NCBI GenBank assembly: GCA_028533045.1
Contig: JAQQAP010000020.1
Span: 62,001-126,000, forward strand
DNA from: Spirochaetales bacterium
Lineage (GTDB): Bacteria > Spirochaetota > Spirochaetia > DSM-2461
DNA length: 64,000 nucleotides
Direction of reading: 5' to 3'
The notes under the pieces were generated by a model that was not told where the DNA came from, did not search any database, and was given only the letters and a program-made list of their open reading frames with translations. Positions 52,856-61,979 of this stretch are shown piece after piece. Made by a program: the position numbers and the translations under genes. How positions within the stretch are numbered: the stretch's first letter is position 1; each line of letters opens with the position of its first letter.

Positions 52856-54337
52856 ATGAAAAAAAAACCAAGCCTTTTTCTATGCCTTTTCCTCCTTCTC
52901 TGCCCCCTTTTGACCGGTCAGGACCAGATTATCCTGGGTCGTGAGGACAATTGGCAGGAATCGTCCTTCAAAAACATCCTTCTCAAAAAGGGTTGGGAAG
53001 GACATATGGACCTGAATGTAATGGGATCCGTATACAGACCAACCGACAAGACCGATTTGCTCCTCCCCTTTGATGAAGAGCGGGTTTTTGACGAAACAGG
53101 CCGTTACAGCCTTGAAGAATCGGCCAACCTCACAGAATATGAATACCGCCGGGGAAAACGGGCCGCCCTCTTTAAGGAAGCCACTCCCCTGATTATTAAT
53201 CCCGGACCGGATTCTCTTTTCTCCGGCCAGGCCGAATGGAACGATTTTTCCCTGGAGTTCCAACTCTACCCCGCCCTGCTTCAAGAAGGAGAGGTAATTT
53301 TTCATTGGAAGGGCCTTTACCAGCAGGGAGAAGAACTGGTTCCCCAGGAAATAATCTGCCGGATTTCCCGCCGTGCTCTGGTGTGGACCTTCCGTAACAT
53401 TTTTATAGACCGGGAACAAAACCTCTCCACCTTTACCCTTCGGGGCGACGCCATGGTTCCCCGCCGTTGGAACCACCACCTAGTCCGTTTTGACAGCGAT
53501 ACGGGCCTCTTGGAGTACCTGATTGACGGTATCCCCGCCGCCCTAACCTATACGACCCCTTCCGGGCGGGAAGAGCGTCATATACTCGAACCGCAGCTTA
53601 ACCAGAGCAGTCCCACCCCGCTGGAACTGGGATCGGAATTTACCGGCTTCATCGATGAAGTACGTCTGAGCCGGGAGAACGTGGAACACCCCCTCCTGGA
53701 CGACTACGAAGAACGGGGAGACTTTCTCTCCCCCCTCATAGACCTGGAATACCAGGATTCCCTCCTTCAGTCCATCGAAGCGGTGGATAGAATCGGAGGT
53801 AACAGTACAATCTACTACTATTACGCTTTCTCCGACCGTAAAGAGGAGTTGGAAAAACTTAGAAGAGACTTCTCCCGGACCGACTTCAGCTTTACCCAAT
53901 CCCCCTGGTTACCCTTCCAGTCCGATGAGGAACTGGAGGAGAGCCGAGGCCGCTATCTCTTGATCGGCGCTCAACTCTATCCCGACCTGGGAGCTGCCAT
54001 AAGCCCGACCATCTCCGAATTCCGCATAAATTACCAGGCCCAGTTGCCCCCGGTACCCCCGCTTAATCTGGCCGTCCATTCCCAAGAGGGAAAAGTCACC
54101 CTAAGCTGGGACTACTGGAAAAACGAAGGGATGGGCGGTTTTCTCATCTACTACGGCGACAGGCCGGGGCAGTATTTTGGTGCAGCCAGTCCCATCGTTG
54201 TGGACCGGGAAGAGCGGCACTACACCATAGAAGGACTGGAACCGCGCAAACGGTGGTACTTCTCCGTAGTGGCCTTTAGCGATTCCGACCCGGCCCAGTA
54301 CAGCAGCTTCTCCCGGGAGGTTTCGGTCAGGCCCTGA
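52856..54337 (+). CDS. Secreted LamG/concanavalin-like and fibronectin III protein
   Basis: The 493-residue protein has a signal peptide (about 1-21, ending CPLLTG). A long beta-rich domain follows that looks like a concanavalin/LamG jelly roll (about 90-285; WNHHLVRFDSDTGLLEYLIDG, GFIDEVRLSRENV). A C-terminal fibronectin type III domain comes last (about 400-490, PPLNLAVHSQEGKVTLSWDY). No catalytic motif is visible. It is probably a periplasmic or surface protein that binds glycans or peptidoglycan. Its stop overlaps the start of the next TPR gene (TGATG), so the two products likely act together. The start is the Met before KKKPSLF. Confidence 0.7.
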   Translation: MKKKPSLFLCLFLLLCPLLTGQDQIILGREDNWQESSFKNILLKKGWEGHMDLNVMGSVYRPTDKTDLLLPFDEERVFDETGRYSLEESANLTEYEYRRGKRAALFKEATPLIINPGPDSLFSGQAEWNDFSLEFQLYPALLQEGEVIFHWKGLYQQGEELVPQEIICRISRRALVWTFRNIFIDREQNLSTFTLRGDAMVPRRWNHHLVRFDSDTGLLEYLIDGIPAALTYTTPSGREERHILEPQLNQSSPTPLELGSEFTGFIDEVRLSRENVEHPLLDDYEERGDFLSPLIDLEYQDSLLQSIEAVDRIGGNSTIYYYYAFSDRKEELEKLRRDFSRTDFSFTQSPWLPFQSDEELEESRGRYLLIGAQLYPDLGAAISPTISEFRINYQAQLPPVPPLNLAVHSQEGKVTLSWDYWKNEGMGGFLIYYGDRPGQYFGAASPIVVDREERHYTIEGLEPRKRWYFSVVAFSDSDPAQYSSFSREVSVRP

Positions 54338-56817
54338 TGAATATTAAGGAACGGCAGAACAAGTACAAACGACTTCTCAATCTCTTCTCCCTGGGCGATT
54401 ACGAAATGGCCGAAGAGCTGGGCCTCTCCCTTAAGGAAGAATTCCAGGAGGACTACCGCTTTCACATGCTCCTGGGGAATATCTACACCCTTCAGGAGAA
54501 AAATCGGGACGCCATTACCACTTTCCGACATGTTATCGATCTGAATCCCCACTGCACCGAAGCTTATAACAATCTGGGACTGATCTACCGGAAGCTGGGC
54601 CGTTTCGACAAGGCCGCTTCCGCTTTGGAAAAGGCTCTCAAAATGGATGGAGAAAGCCCCGAAGTCTACTACAACCTGGGGAATCTCCATAAAAGCATGG
54701 GCAACTCGGTTATGGCCATTGAATCCTATAGAAAAGCCCTTTCCCTCAAGCCTGAATACATTCAGGCCTACAATAACCTGGGAGCTATTTATGAGTCCCG
54801 GGAAGAGAAGGGACTGGCCCGCGAATCCTATGAAGAAGGGCTTAAAATTGATCCGGCCAATGCCTCCCTTCTTTATAATCTGGGAGTACTGAACCAACAG
54901 GAAGAGCTCTGGGATGAGGCGGAAAACTGCTTTAGAGAGGCTCTTAAGACCCGTCCGGGCTGGGCCGATTGTCAGAATAACCTGGCCATTGTGCTTCAGG
55001 AAAAGGAGGAGTTGGGCGAGGCACGACAGCTTCTCTACTCCATACTGGAAAAGGACGATTCCAATCCGGCCATTCACAACAATATGGGAGTAGTCCAGTC
55101 CCGTCTGGGCAATCTGGATGAGGCGGAAAAGGCCTATTCTTCCGCCCTGGAGCTAGACCGGGACTACAAAAAAGCCTCCCTTAACCTGAATCGGGTATTT
55201 AAAGCACAGAAAAACTTTACCGAATCCCTCAAGGAACTGAACCGCATGGTCACGGTCTATCCCTTTGATATGGAGATTCGCAATGAACTGGGAGAAACCC
55301 TGATTCGTCTCAATCAGATGAACGAAGGGGAACAGACCTTTCGTCATATCATTCAGCGGGACCCTCTTAACCATCAGGCCCGAAAGAACCTGGCCGAGCT
55401 CTACCTGCGTCAGGGAGAAGAGAGTAAGGCGGAAAATCAACTTAAACGAATAGGCTCGGACATTTTTGAAGATGAAGAGGCGGTTTTGCGTATTTCCGAC
55501 GCCTACCGAAAGAATAACAACGGGGAAGAAGCGGAAAAACTCCTTAGAGACTTGAACAGTTTTCACCCCGACAGCCTCCCCGCCCGGGAAGCTCTGGCCC
55601 GAGTCCTGGAAAGCCAGGGAAAAACCTCGGAAGCTCTGAACCTGACCGAACAGCTGGATCGGGAAGAACCGGACAATCCGGAACGAATCGGGGAAATGGT
55701 GAAACTCTACCGCGACTCGGATCGGAAGATCGATGCCATGTCAAAACTGGACCAGCTCATCAATATTCACGGTGAACGGGGAACCTCCGACGACCTGGAC
55801 AGGATGCGGGAAGTACTGGATATTTACGAAAGCACCGCCGAAGAGATGTACCAGGAAAACCGGAAGAACTGGGAAGAGAAGGTGGACCGCCTGGTTAAAC
55901 GGGTCAAAAGCAACATGCCCGTTAAGCCCCGCAAAGGGCAGCCCGACGAACTGGTTCCCTCCTCCTCCTTTGCCTCCCGCTCCCTTGTAGAACAGGATTC
56001 CCTCTCCCTCTTGGACATGACCACCATCGATCCGGTCATTACCATAAACGAAACGGAAGAGACCATCTACCTGGAAGATTCCCCGGAGGATTTCTCCGAG
56101 ATATATACGGAAGTAATGCAGGAAGAGGACCGTCGCCGGCAGGAAGAAGCCTCGAAAGGTCCCGCAGGCTCCAACGGTTACGCCTCTCCCGGCGCTGCCC
56201 CCCAGACAATTGTGGTTCCCGTCCCCCAAAATATCACCATACAAAATCCGCCCCCTCCCCCCTCCCCCATTGTGGAAGAGGAGGAGATTCAGGAGTTCAC
56301 CCTGGAAGAGGAACCGGAAGATCTGGGGCAGGAGCCAAAAGAAACTCCCCGGGAAGAGCCATCTGAAGAGCCGGTGCAGGAACCGGAAGAAACTCCTCGG
56401 GAAGAGCCATCTGAAGAGCCGGAGCCCGAAAAAGAGGGGAAACTGGACCGCCGGGCTGTCATAGGCATGCTCGACTATATTTACGAATTGACCGATGAAC
56501 TACCGGAAGAAAAAAAGGAAAAAATGATTCAGGATGAGGTCCCCCTCAAACTGGAATGCGTCCGTTCCAAACTGGAAGGGGACCGCAGTCTCATGGCTGT
56601 GGCCGGCCGCTTTGACCGGCGGCAGAGAGGACGATCCAACATCGTTATTGACGACGATAAACTAGAAAACTCTCTGGGCTTTCTCAAAAGCCTCAGCCAT
56701 GAACATCCGGACATGAAGGTTTCCGAAAGCTTTGACAGCAAACTCGAAAGAATCCTGGGCCGGATAAAAGACTTTAAAAGTACTAACTCAGAAGAGTCTG
56801 AAGTTCTTCCTGACTAA
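54337..56817 (+). CDS. Large TPR-repeat protein with Pro/Glu-rich linker
   Basis: The 826-residue protein has more than ten tetratricopeptide repeats over about residues 1-480 (AYNNLGLIYRKLGRFDKAASAL is typical). A coiled-coil stretch follows near 500-530, then a low-complexity linker at about 620-705 that is rich in Pro and Glu with a duplicated 16-residue unit. A charged helical tail ends the protein. No signal peptide is visible, so it is likely cytoplasmic or peripheral. It is co-translated with the LamG/Fn3 protein. TPR proteins of this size often organise cell-envelope or motility complexes; the partner is unknown. Its last 35 bases overlap the convergent hslO gene. Confidence 0.8.
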   Translation: MNIKERQNKYKRLLNLFSLGDYEMAEELGLSLKEEFQEDYRFHMLLGNIYTLQEKNRDAITTFRHVIDLNPHCTEAYNNLGLIYRKLGRFDKAASALEKALKMDGESPEVYYNLGNLHKSMGNSVMAIESYRKALSLKPEYIQAYNNLGAIYESREEKGLARESYEEGLKIDPANASLLYNLGVLNQQEELWDEAENCFREALKTRPGWADCQNNLAIVLQEKEELGEARQLLYSILEKDDSNPAIHNNMGVVQSRLGNLDEAEKAYSSALELDRDYKKASLNLNRVFKAQKNFTESLKELNRMVTVYPFDMEIRNELGETLIRLNQMNEGEQTFRHIIQRDPLNHQARKNLAELYLRQGEESKAENQLKRIGSDIFEDEEAVLRISDAYRKNNNGEEAEKLLRDLNSFHPDSLPAREALARVLESQGKTSEALNLTEQLDREEPDNPERIGEMVKLYRDSDRKIDAMSKLDQLINIHGERGTSDDLDRMREVLDIYESTAEEMYQENRKNWEEKVDRLVKRVKSNMPVKPRKGQPDELVPSSSFASRSLVEQDSLSLLDMTTIDPVITINETEETIYLEDSPEDFSEIYTEVMQEEDRRRQEEASKGPAGSNGYASPGAAPQTIVVPVPQNITIQNPPPPPSPIVEEEEIQEFTLEEEPEDLGQEPKETPREEPSEEPVQEPEETPREEPSEEPEPEKEGKLDRRAVIGMLDYIYELTDELPEEKKEKMIQDEVPLKLECVRSKLEGDRSLMAVAGRFDRRQRGRSNIVIDDDKLENSLGFLKSLSHEHPDMKVSESFDSKLERILGRIKDFKSTNSEESEVLPD
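56341..56422 (+). repeat. Duplicated 48-bp coding unit in the TPR protein linker
   Basis: A 34-base segment at 56341-56374 recurs at 56389-56422 with one silent-type difference, a period of 48 bases (16 codons). Both encode ETPREEPSEEP. This is a recent in-frame duplication within the Pro/Glu linker. Confidence 0.8.
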
Positions 56818-57706
56818 ACTGATACTTCGTATTGCAGTTATGGCAGCAGATTTCCAAAGGAAAGGGGCCGTTTTCCCGAATATCCTTCTTTTCTTCGGCC
56901 TTTAGACCTTTAAGGTAGGGCTTGTAGTAATCTTTGCTGCAGGGGCAAAAAAACTCCGCCGTTTTGGACTCGAGGATTTCCGGCTTAAACTCAGCAAGAG
57001 AATTCTGCAAATACTGGCCCGGCGTATCTCCGGCCAGAAGTTGAGCTCCCAGAGAAGGAAGGGAGAGAGCCTTTTCCTCCAGCTCTTCTACCCGGGCCTC
57101 ATCGGTACCGGGCATAACCTGTAAAAAGAGAGCCCCCGCCGAAGAGACCTGTCCCTTATCGTCAAACTTGATGCTCAAATCAAAAAGGGAAGGAATCTGC
57201 TCCGACTCAAGATAGTAGGAGGCCAGATCTTTTCCAATATCCCCGTAATTCAGCATAACCTGACTGGTGTGGGGCTGCTTCATATTCCCTTCAAGACGGC
57301 TAACGGTCATAAATCCCGGCCCGAAAAGAGGGGAAAGATCCAGACTTTCCAAAGGCTTCTCCAGGGGGATGGGATTTTCCTTCAAATACCCTCGAACGGT
57401 GCCATGGGAATCGGCCTCAACGGAGAACCCTTTGATCGGTCCGCCGCATTCAATATGAAGCTGAATCCGGCCTTCCTGTTTCAAATTGGCCGCCATAATC
57501 AGCGCCCCCAGGTAGGCCCGTCCCAGAACCAGAGTCTCCAGCTGGGCCAGTTCGTGATTGGCCTGCATCTCCTGAATTATCCGGGTACCCTGAATTATTT
57601 TTCCACGGAATGCCCCACCATCCAGTAAGAAGGAGTAAATACGGTTCTTATGCCGCTCTTTATATTGATCTTTTAATGTCTCATCTAGCTTGAGTTTTTT
57701 TACCAT
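56783..57706 (-). CDS. hslO: Redox-switch chaperone Hsp33
   Basis: Hsp33 is a cytoplasmic holdase that unfolds and becomes active when its zinc cysteines are oxidised. The 307-residue protein has the family N-terminal domain and the C-terminal zinc site made of CPC (about 252-254) and CHNC (about 287-290), the usual CxC plus CxxC pattern. In an anaerobe it would guard against oxygen or hypochlorite shock. A terminator-like hairpin lies 14 bases before its start on the same strand. Its 3' end overlaps the TPR gene by 35 bases, so the two transcripts are complementary there. Confidence 0.92.
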   Translation of the reverse strand: MVKKLKLDETLKDQYKERHKNRIYSFLLDGGAFRGKIIQGTRIIQEMQANHELAQLETLVLGRAYLGALIMAANLKQEGRIQLHIECGGPIKGFSVEADSHGTVRGYLKENPIPLEKPLESLDLSPLFGPGFMTVSRLEGNMKQPHTSQVMLNYGDIGKDLASYYLESEQIPSLFDLSIKFDDKGQVSSAGALFLQVMPGTDEARVEELEEKALSLPSLGAQLLAGDTPGQYLQNSLAEFKPEILESKTAEFFCPCSKDYYKPYLKGLKAEEKKDIRENGPFPLEICCHNCNTKYQFSQEELQTLLS

Positions 57707-57720
57707 GGCCCAAGTATAAG

Positions 57721-57739
57721 AAAAAGCCCCTTTCGGGGC
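57721..57739 (-). terminator. Terminator-like hairpin in the hslO leader
   Basis: On the minus strand GCCCC-GAAA-GGGGC is followed by TTTTT, a compact intrinsic terminator ending 14 bases upstream of the hslO ATG. A G run (GGGGGG, 57751-57756) just upstream on the same strand could pair with the CCCC arm instead. The layout resembles an attenuator or a temperature-sensitive leader, but it could also only end antisense transcripts from the amidohydrolase gene. Confidence 0.5.
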
Positions 57740-57795
57740 AAGGGAAAAGTCCCCCCTTCCTTGTTATTTACCAGCCCATACTTTATGATGAAGGA

Positions 57796-58974
57796 ATGAG
57801 ACATCCCGCCGATTTAGAGGAAGAGTTCCCCCGTATATGGAGCGAACTAAGCAAACTTCGTCGTGACCTGCACCGCATACCAGAAATAGCCCTGGAAGAG
57901 TACAAAACCCGTGATAAACTGATGACCGAACTGGCCTCTTTACCTTTAGAATTTCATAAGCCCTATTTGGGGACCGATATAGTGGCCGATTTAATCCCTG
58001 AATCGGACTGGGAAGAGACAATCCTTTTAAGAGCCGATATGGACGGCCTGATGATTCAGGAAGAGACCGGGGCGGAATGGGAATCGGAACATCCGGGGAA
58101 AATGCACGCCTGCGGACACGACGGACATATGGCCATACTGGTAGGAGCGGCCCGGGTTCTCTCTTCGGTACGGAATAAACTGACAAAACGGATTCGCTTC
58201 GTCTTCCAGCCGGGAGAAGAGATGCGCTGTGCCGGACGGCTCCTTGCCGAAAAAGGGGCCTACGATAATTGTGACGAGGCCTATGCCCTTCACGGCTGGC
58301 CCGGGCTCGGAGAAGGAAGAATACGCACAAAAGAGGGAGCCATAATGGCTGCCACCGACTCCTTTCGTTTTACCTTTGTGGGCCGGGGCACCCATGGGGC
58401 CACTCCTCAGGACGGGATAAACCCTCTACCCGCAGCGGCCCGTTTTATTTTGGAAGCGGAAGAACTCCACCGCCGGGCGAACAAAGAGCACGGTTCGGTG
58501 GTATCCTCCTGCATTGTGGAAGGCGGTTCAAGTGCCAATATCATCCCCGACCGCTGCAAAGTGGAAGGAACCACCCGCTATTTAAGCAGGGAACAGGGCG
58601 ATTTTATTGTGGCCGAACTCAAGGCTTTGGCCCAGCGCGCCGCCGCTTCTTCCGATACAACAGTAATAGAGCAGATAAGCCGCCGCTATGAAATACCCGT
58701 CATTAACAGTGCGGCAGGGGCCATAAAAGTGTTGGAACTGGCGACAAAACTCTTTGGAGAGGAAAACTGCGAAGAAGCGGTTCAACACGATATGATGGCG
58801 GAGGACTTCGCTTTTTGCCTGGATAAAGCGCCGGGCTGTTTCTTTCAACTGGGTCTGGGAGAGGACTACCCCACCCTGCACTCGCCCCTTTTTGATTTCA
58901 ACGATAGGGTAATTAAGAGAGGAGTACTTCTTTTTACCGCCCTGGCAGGAGGATTTGATGAGCCGTTACGATAA
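57796..58974 (+). CDS. M20D-family amidohydrolase (aminoacylase/hippuricase type)
   Basis: The 392-residue protein belongs to the M20 metal-dependent amidohydrolases that remove acyl groups from amino acids. The metal site is clear: RADMDGLMIQEETG, HACGHDGHMA, and FQPGEE. The central dimerisation domain and C-terminal HDMMAEDF with a metal-binding His are also present. There is no signal peptide. AAGGA directly touches the ATG, an unusually short spacing, but no better start exists. It overlaps the aldo/keto reductase gene by 17 bases. The exact substrate is unknown. Confidence 0.9.
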   Translation: MRHPADLEEEFPRIWSELSKLRRDLHRIPEIALEEYKTRDKLMTELASLPLEFHKPYLGTDIVADLIPESDWEETILLRADMDGLMIQEETGAEWESEHPGKMHACGHDGHMAILVGAARVLSSVRNKLTKRIRFVFQPGEEMRCAGRLLAEKGAYDNCDEAYALHGWPGLGEGRIRTKEGAIMAATDSFRFTFVGRGTHGATPQDGINPLPAAARFILEAEELHRRANKEHGSVVSSCIVEGGSSANIIPDRCKVEGTTRYLSREQGDFIVAELKALAQRAAASSDTTVIEQISRRYEIPVINSAAGAIKVLELATKLFGEENCEEAVQHDMMAEDFAFCLDKAPGCFFQLGLGEDYPTLHSPLFDFNDRVIKRGVLLFTALAGGFDEPLR

Positions 58975-59938
58975 TATGACCTATAGAAGATGTGGAAAGT
59001 CGGGAGTACTAATGCCTCCCCTCTCTCTGGGGCTCTGGCAGAATTTCGGGGCCGAAGATGATCCGGAAAAAGCTCGGGAACTGATTTTCGGAGCCTTTGA
59101 CCGGGGCATCACCCACTTTGACTTAGCCAATAACTATGGTCCTCCCCCGGGCAGTGCGGAAGAGACCTTCGGCAAAATAATGAAAGCCTCCCTCCACAGC
59201 CACCGGGATGAACTGCTTATCTCCACCAAGGCGGGCCATGCCATGTGGGATGGTCCCTACGGAAACTGGGCCGGACGAAAACACCTTATCTCCAGCCTTG
59301 ACCAGAGCCTCAAGCGAATGAACTTGGACTACGTGGATATTTTCTACTCCCATCGTCACGACCCGGATACTCCTCTGGAAGAGACAATGGGAGCCCTGGA
59401 TTATGCAGTAAGATCGGGCCGGGCCCTATATGCGGGGATCTCCAAGTATCCCGCCTCAGCAGCAGGAAGAGCTCTGGAGATACTCAAAGAGATGGGAACC
59501 CCCTGTCTTGTTTACCAGGGCAAATACAATATGATGACCCGCGATCTGGAGGGTATGCTTGACCATATACTGGAAGTAAGCGGTACGGGGCTCACCGTCT
59601 TTTCTCCTCTGGCCCAGGGAATGCTCACCTCCCGTTACCTCAAGGGAATCCCCCAAGGGTCCCGCGCCTCCCGGGAAGGCTCCCTAAAAACAGAGACCCT
59701 GACCGAAGACCTTCTTACCCGGCTCCGGGAACTGAACAGTCTGGCAGAGGAGAGAGGACAGTCTCTGGCCTCCTTAGCTCTTACCTGGGTTCTACGCCAT
59801 AAGGGAGTGAGTTCTGCCATTGTGGGAGCCAGTCGACTGGAGCAGCTGGACGACAGTCTAAGCTGCCTTGAGGCTCCCGAACTAAGTGCAGAAGAGTTGG
59901 AAAGAATAGATAATATTCTAAGTTCGAATCAGGCTTAA
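58958..59938 (+). CDS. Aldo/keto reductase (YghZ-like)
   Basis: The 326-residue NADPH-dependent reductase has the (beta/alpha)8 signatures THFDLANNYG (Asp and Tyr), LISTKAG (Lys) and DIFYSHRHD (His), which form the catalytic tetrad. IVGASRLEQLDDSL is the C-terminal cofactor-binding part. GPPPGSAEETFG resembles the YghZ/potassium-channel beta-subunit group, which reduces methylglyoxal and other aldehydes. ATG 58958 follows AGGAGG by 5 bases. It overlaps the amidohydrolase gene and ends 4 bases inside the convergent metallo-hydrolase gene. Confidence 0.9.
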   Translation: MSRYDNMTYRRCGKSGVLMPPLSLGLWQNFGAEDDPEKARELIFGAFDRGITHFDLANNYGPPPGSAEETFGKIMKASLHSHRDELLISTKAGHAMWDGPYGNWAGRKHLISSLDQSLKRMNLDYVDIFYSHRHDPDTPLEETMGALDYAVRSGRALYAGISKYPASAAGRALEILKEMGTPCLVYQGKYNMMTRDLEGMLDHILEVSGTGLTVFSPLAQGMLTSRYLKGIPQGSRASREGSLKTETLTEDLLTRLRELNSLAEERGQSLASLALTWVLRHKGVSSAIVGASRLEQLDDSLSCLEAPELSAEELERIDNILSSNQA

Positions 59939-60564
59939 ACCAGAGTAATCTTATCCCCTGGGAGAAGGACTCTTACGATACAATCGGCCCGGCTGGCGAA
60001 GGATTCGCCCGCCAAAATGGTCTCTTCCCTATCTCCGTAATGATAAGGTATAGCCAATTTGGGTCGGATCACGTCCACAGCCTGTGCGGCTTCCCTATAA
60101 TTCATAACAGAACCGCCGCCAACGGGGAGAAGAGCCACGTCTATGGGACCTAAACCTTCCATTTCGGCGATGTAGTCCGTATCGCCGGCATAGTAAATAC
60201 GCTTCCCCAGGATTTCAATGATAAACCCCAGGCCCTTGTCGCTTTTTTTATGTATTTCCGAACGGCGATTATAGGCAGGAATCCCTTTGATTCTTACATG
60301 GGTGTCGAGTAATTCCCTGTCCGGTAGGAGTACTTTTCCCTGCCCCAGGCTGTCAATCACTGTGGCCGGCCCCAAAACTCTGGTATTGGGAACGGCGATA
60401 CGTTCAATGTCCATGGGAGAAAAATGATTCCCATGTTCGTGACTGACCAGTATAAAATCAGCCCCAATTTCAAGCTTTCCCAAACGCCAGGGATCAATGT
60501 AAATTGCCGCCCCTCCCACAAGAGAGAAGGATGAATTGCCGTAAAATTGAATCTCAAGTGCCAT
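59935..60564 (-). CDS. UPF0173-like metallo-beta-lactamase-fold hydrolase with altered HxHxDH
   Basis: The 209-residue protein has the fold's landmarks: IDPW, SHEHGNHF, AGDTDY and IPYHYGD. The metal motif HxHxDH is changed to HEHGNH; Asn replaces the Asp that binds the second metal and activates water. It may bind one metal only, or be inactive or regulatory. Similar proteins are annotated as UPF0173 (YtkL-like) hydrolases of unknown substrate. No neighbour suggests a pathway. The 164-base gap after its start is AT-rich and shows nothing clear. Confidence 0.75.
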   Translation of the reverse strand: MALEIQFYGNSSFSLVGGAAIYIDPWRLGKLEIGADFILVSHEHGNHFSPMDIERIAVPNTRVLGPATVIDSLGQGKVLLPDRELLDTHVRIKGIPAYNRRSEIHKKSDKGLGFIIEILGKRIYYAGDTDYIAEMEGLGPIDVALLPVGGGSVMNYREAAQAVDVIRPKLAIPYHYGDREETILAGESFASRADCIVRVLLPGDKITLV

Positions 60565-60728
60565 TTATTAAATTATAAGAGGTGTTTCAGGTTTCTTTTT
60601 TGGTAGTACAACACACTCTCCTCCTCTATCAATCTTAACACATTCTCCATGAAAAATCCAAATAACTCCCAAAAATCATTCCTTTTACACCCCTTGAAGT
60701 TCAGGACGTAAAAATTTAGACTGGGCCG

Positions 60729-61979
60729 ATGCGCAATTCTTCGGAAGACCTTGATTTTATTCTCCCCCTTTACCCTTTTACTCAGGGAGAACAGAACAAT
60801 TTAAGACTTTGGCTGGGTGAGCTGGCCCAGTGGAATATTCCCCCCTTAAAAGAGTGGTGGGAGCTTCCTTCAAAGCGACTAAAAGGTAAAGACCTTCGCA
60901 AGGCAGCCCTTAAACCGATCGAAGAACGCTGGCTCGAGGAGAAGCGGCGCGGCCCCCGCTGGAACGAAAGAAGAGCTGTGGAAGATCCGGCGGAAGTCAG
61001 TTTTGAAGAAATAAGGGACGGCCGGAATATTTTGGGCTCCTGCCCGGTGGCCTCGGAAAAAACCCGCTGTTGCAACCTCTTGACCCTGGATGCAGTCTTC
61101 CGCTGCGGCTTTGACTGCTCCTATTGCTCCATCCAATCGTTCTATTCAAAGGGTAAAATCTCCTTTCACGGTAACCTGCGGGAAAAACTGGAAGATTTGG
61201 AAGGGACACTGGAGAAAGGCAGACTCTATCACATAGGCACAGGCCAGTCCTCCGATTCTCTCATGTGGGGAAACCGGAAAAGCGACAGCGGAGAGGGTCT
61301 TTTTGAAGAGCTGTTCCGCTTTGCCCGCCGTAATAGTCAGGTTATTCTGGAATTCAAAAGCAAGTCCGATAATATAGAATGGCTTCTCAATCATCATGAT
61401 CAAATTCCCTCCAACGCCCTCTTTACCTGGTCACTCAATCCCCGCTCCGTGGTGGACAATGAAGAAAAAGGAACCGCCTCATTGGAGAGACGATTACAGG
61501 CCGCCCGAAAAATAGCGGACCTGGGCCATCCGGTAGGTTTCCACTTTCATCCCATGGTCTATTTTGAAGGCTGGCAGGAGGAGTACAAAGCTCTCTTTAG
61601 CAGGGTTCAGGCTGAATTCAAGGCCGATGAGGTGGTACAGATCTCCTTTGGGACCCTCACTTACATAAAGCCGGTTCTTAAGAAAATCCGCAACCGCCCC
61701 TTTTCCAGCCAGATTCTCCGCATGCCCCTGGAGGAGATCGCCGGCAAATTCAGCTACCCCTTTGAACTGAAAAAGGAGATGTTCCGCTTTGCCTATAACT
61801 CCTTCAAAGAGTGGCATAAACGAGAGGTATTCTTTTATCTCTGCATGGAAGACATAGAACTGTGGGCACCCGTATTCCACCGCACCTACGAGAACAACGA
61901 AGAGTTTGAGCAGGATATGCTCCAAAGCTATGACAAAAAGATGAAAAAAATAGCCCGACTCAATGAGCCGGGCGCTTAA
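60729..61979 (+). CDS. SplB-like radical SAM protein
   Basis: The 416-residue protein has a radical SAM motif CGFDCSYC (C126, C130, C133) that binds a [4Fe-4S] cluster and SAM. RLYHIGTGQSSDSLMW resembles the GTGExTDSL region of spore photoproduct lyase. The catalytic Cys that SplB carries about 40 residues after the cluster is missing: no Cys occurs between C133 and FYLCMED near the C-terminus. Spirochaetes do not form spores, so this is probably a different radical SAM enzyme, perhaps acting on nucleic acid. The start lacks a strong RBS. Its stop abuts that of the convergent acyltransferase gene. Confidence 0.72.
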   Translation: MRNSSEDLDFILPLYPFTQGEQNNLRLWLGELAQWNIPPLKEWWELPSKRLKGKDLRKAALKPIEERWLEEKRRGPRWNERRAVEDPAEVSFEEIRDGRNILGSCPVASEKTRCCNLLTLDAVFRCGFDCSYCSIQSFYSKGKISFHGNLREKLEDLEGTLEKGRLYHIGTGQSSDSLMWGNRKSDSGEGLFEELFRFARRNSQVILEFKSKSDNIEWLLNHHDQIPSNALFTWSLNPRSVVDNEEKGTASLERRLQAARKIADLGHPVGFHFHPMVYFEGWQEEYKALFSRVQAEFKADEVVQISFGTLTYIKPVLKKIRNRPFSSQILRMPLEEIAGKFSYPFELKKEMFRFAYNSFKEWHKREVFFYLCMEDIELWAPVFHRTYENNEEFEQDMLQSYDKKMKKIARLNEPGA

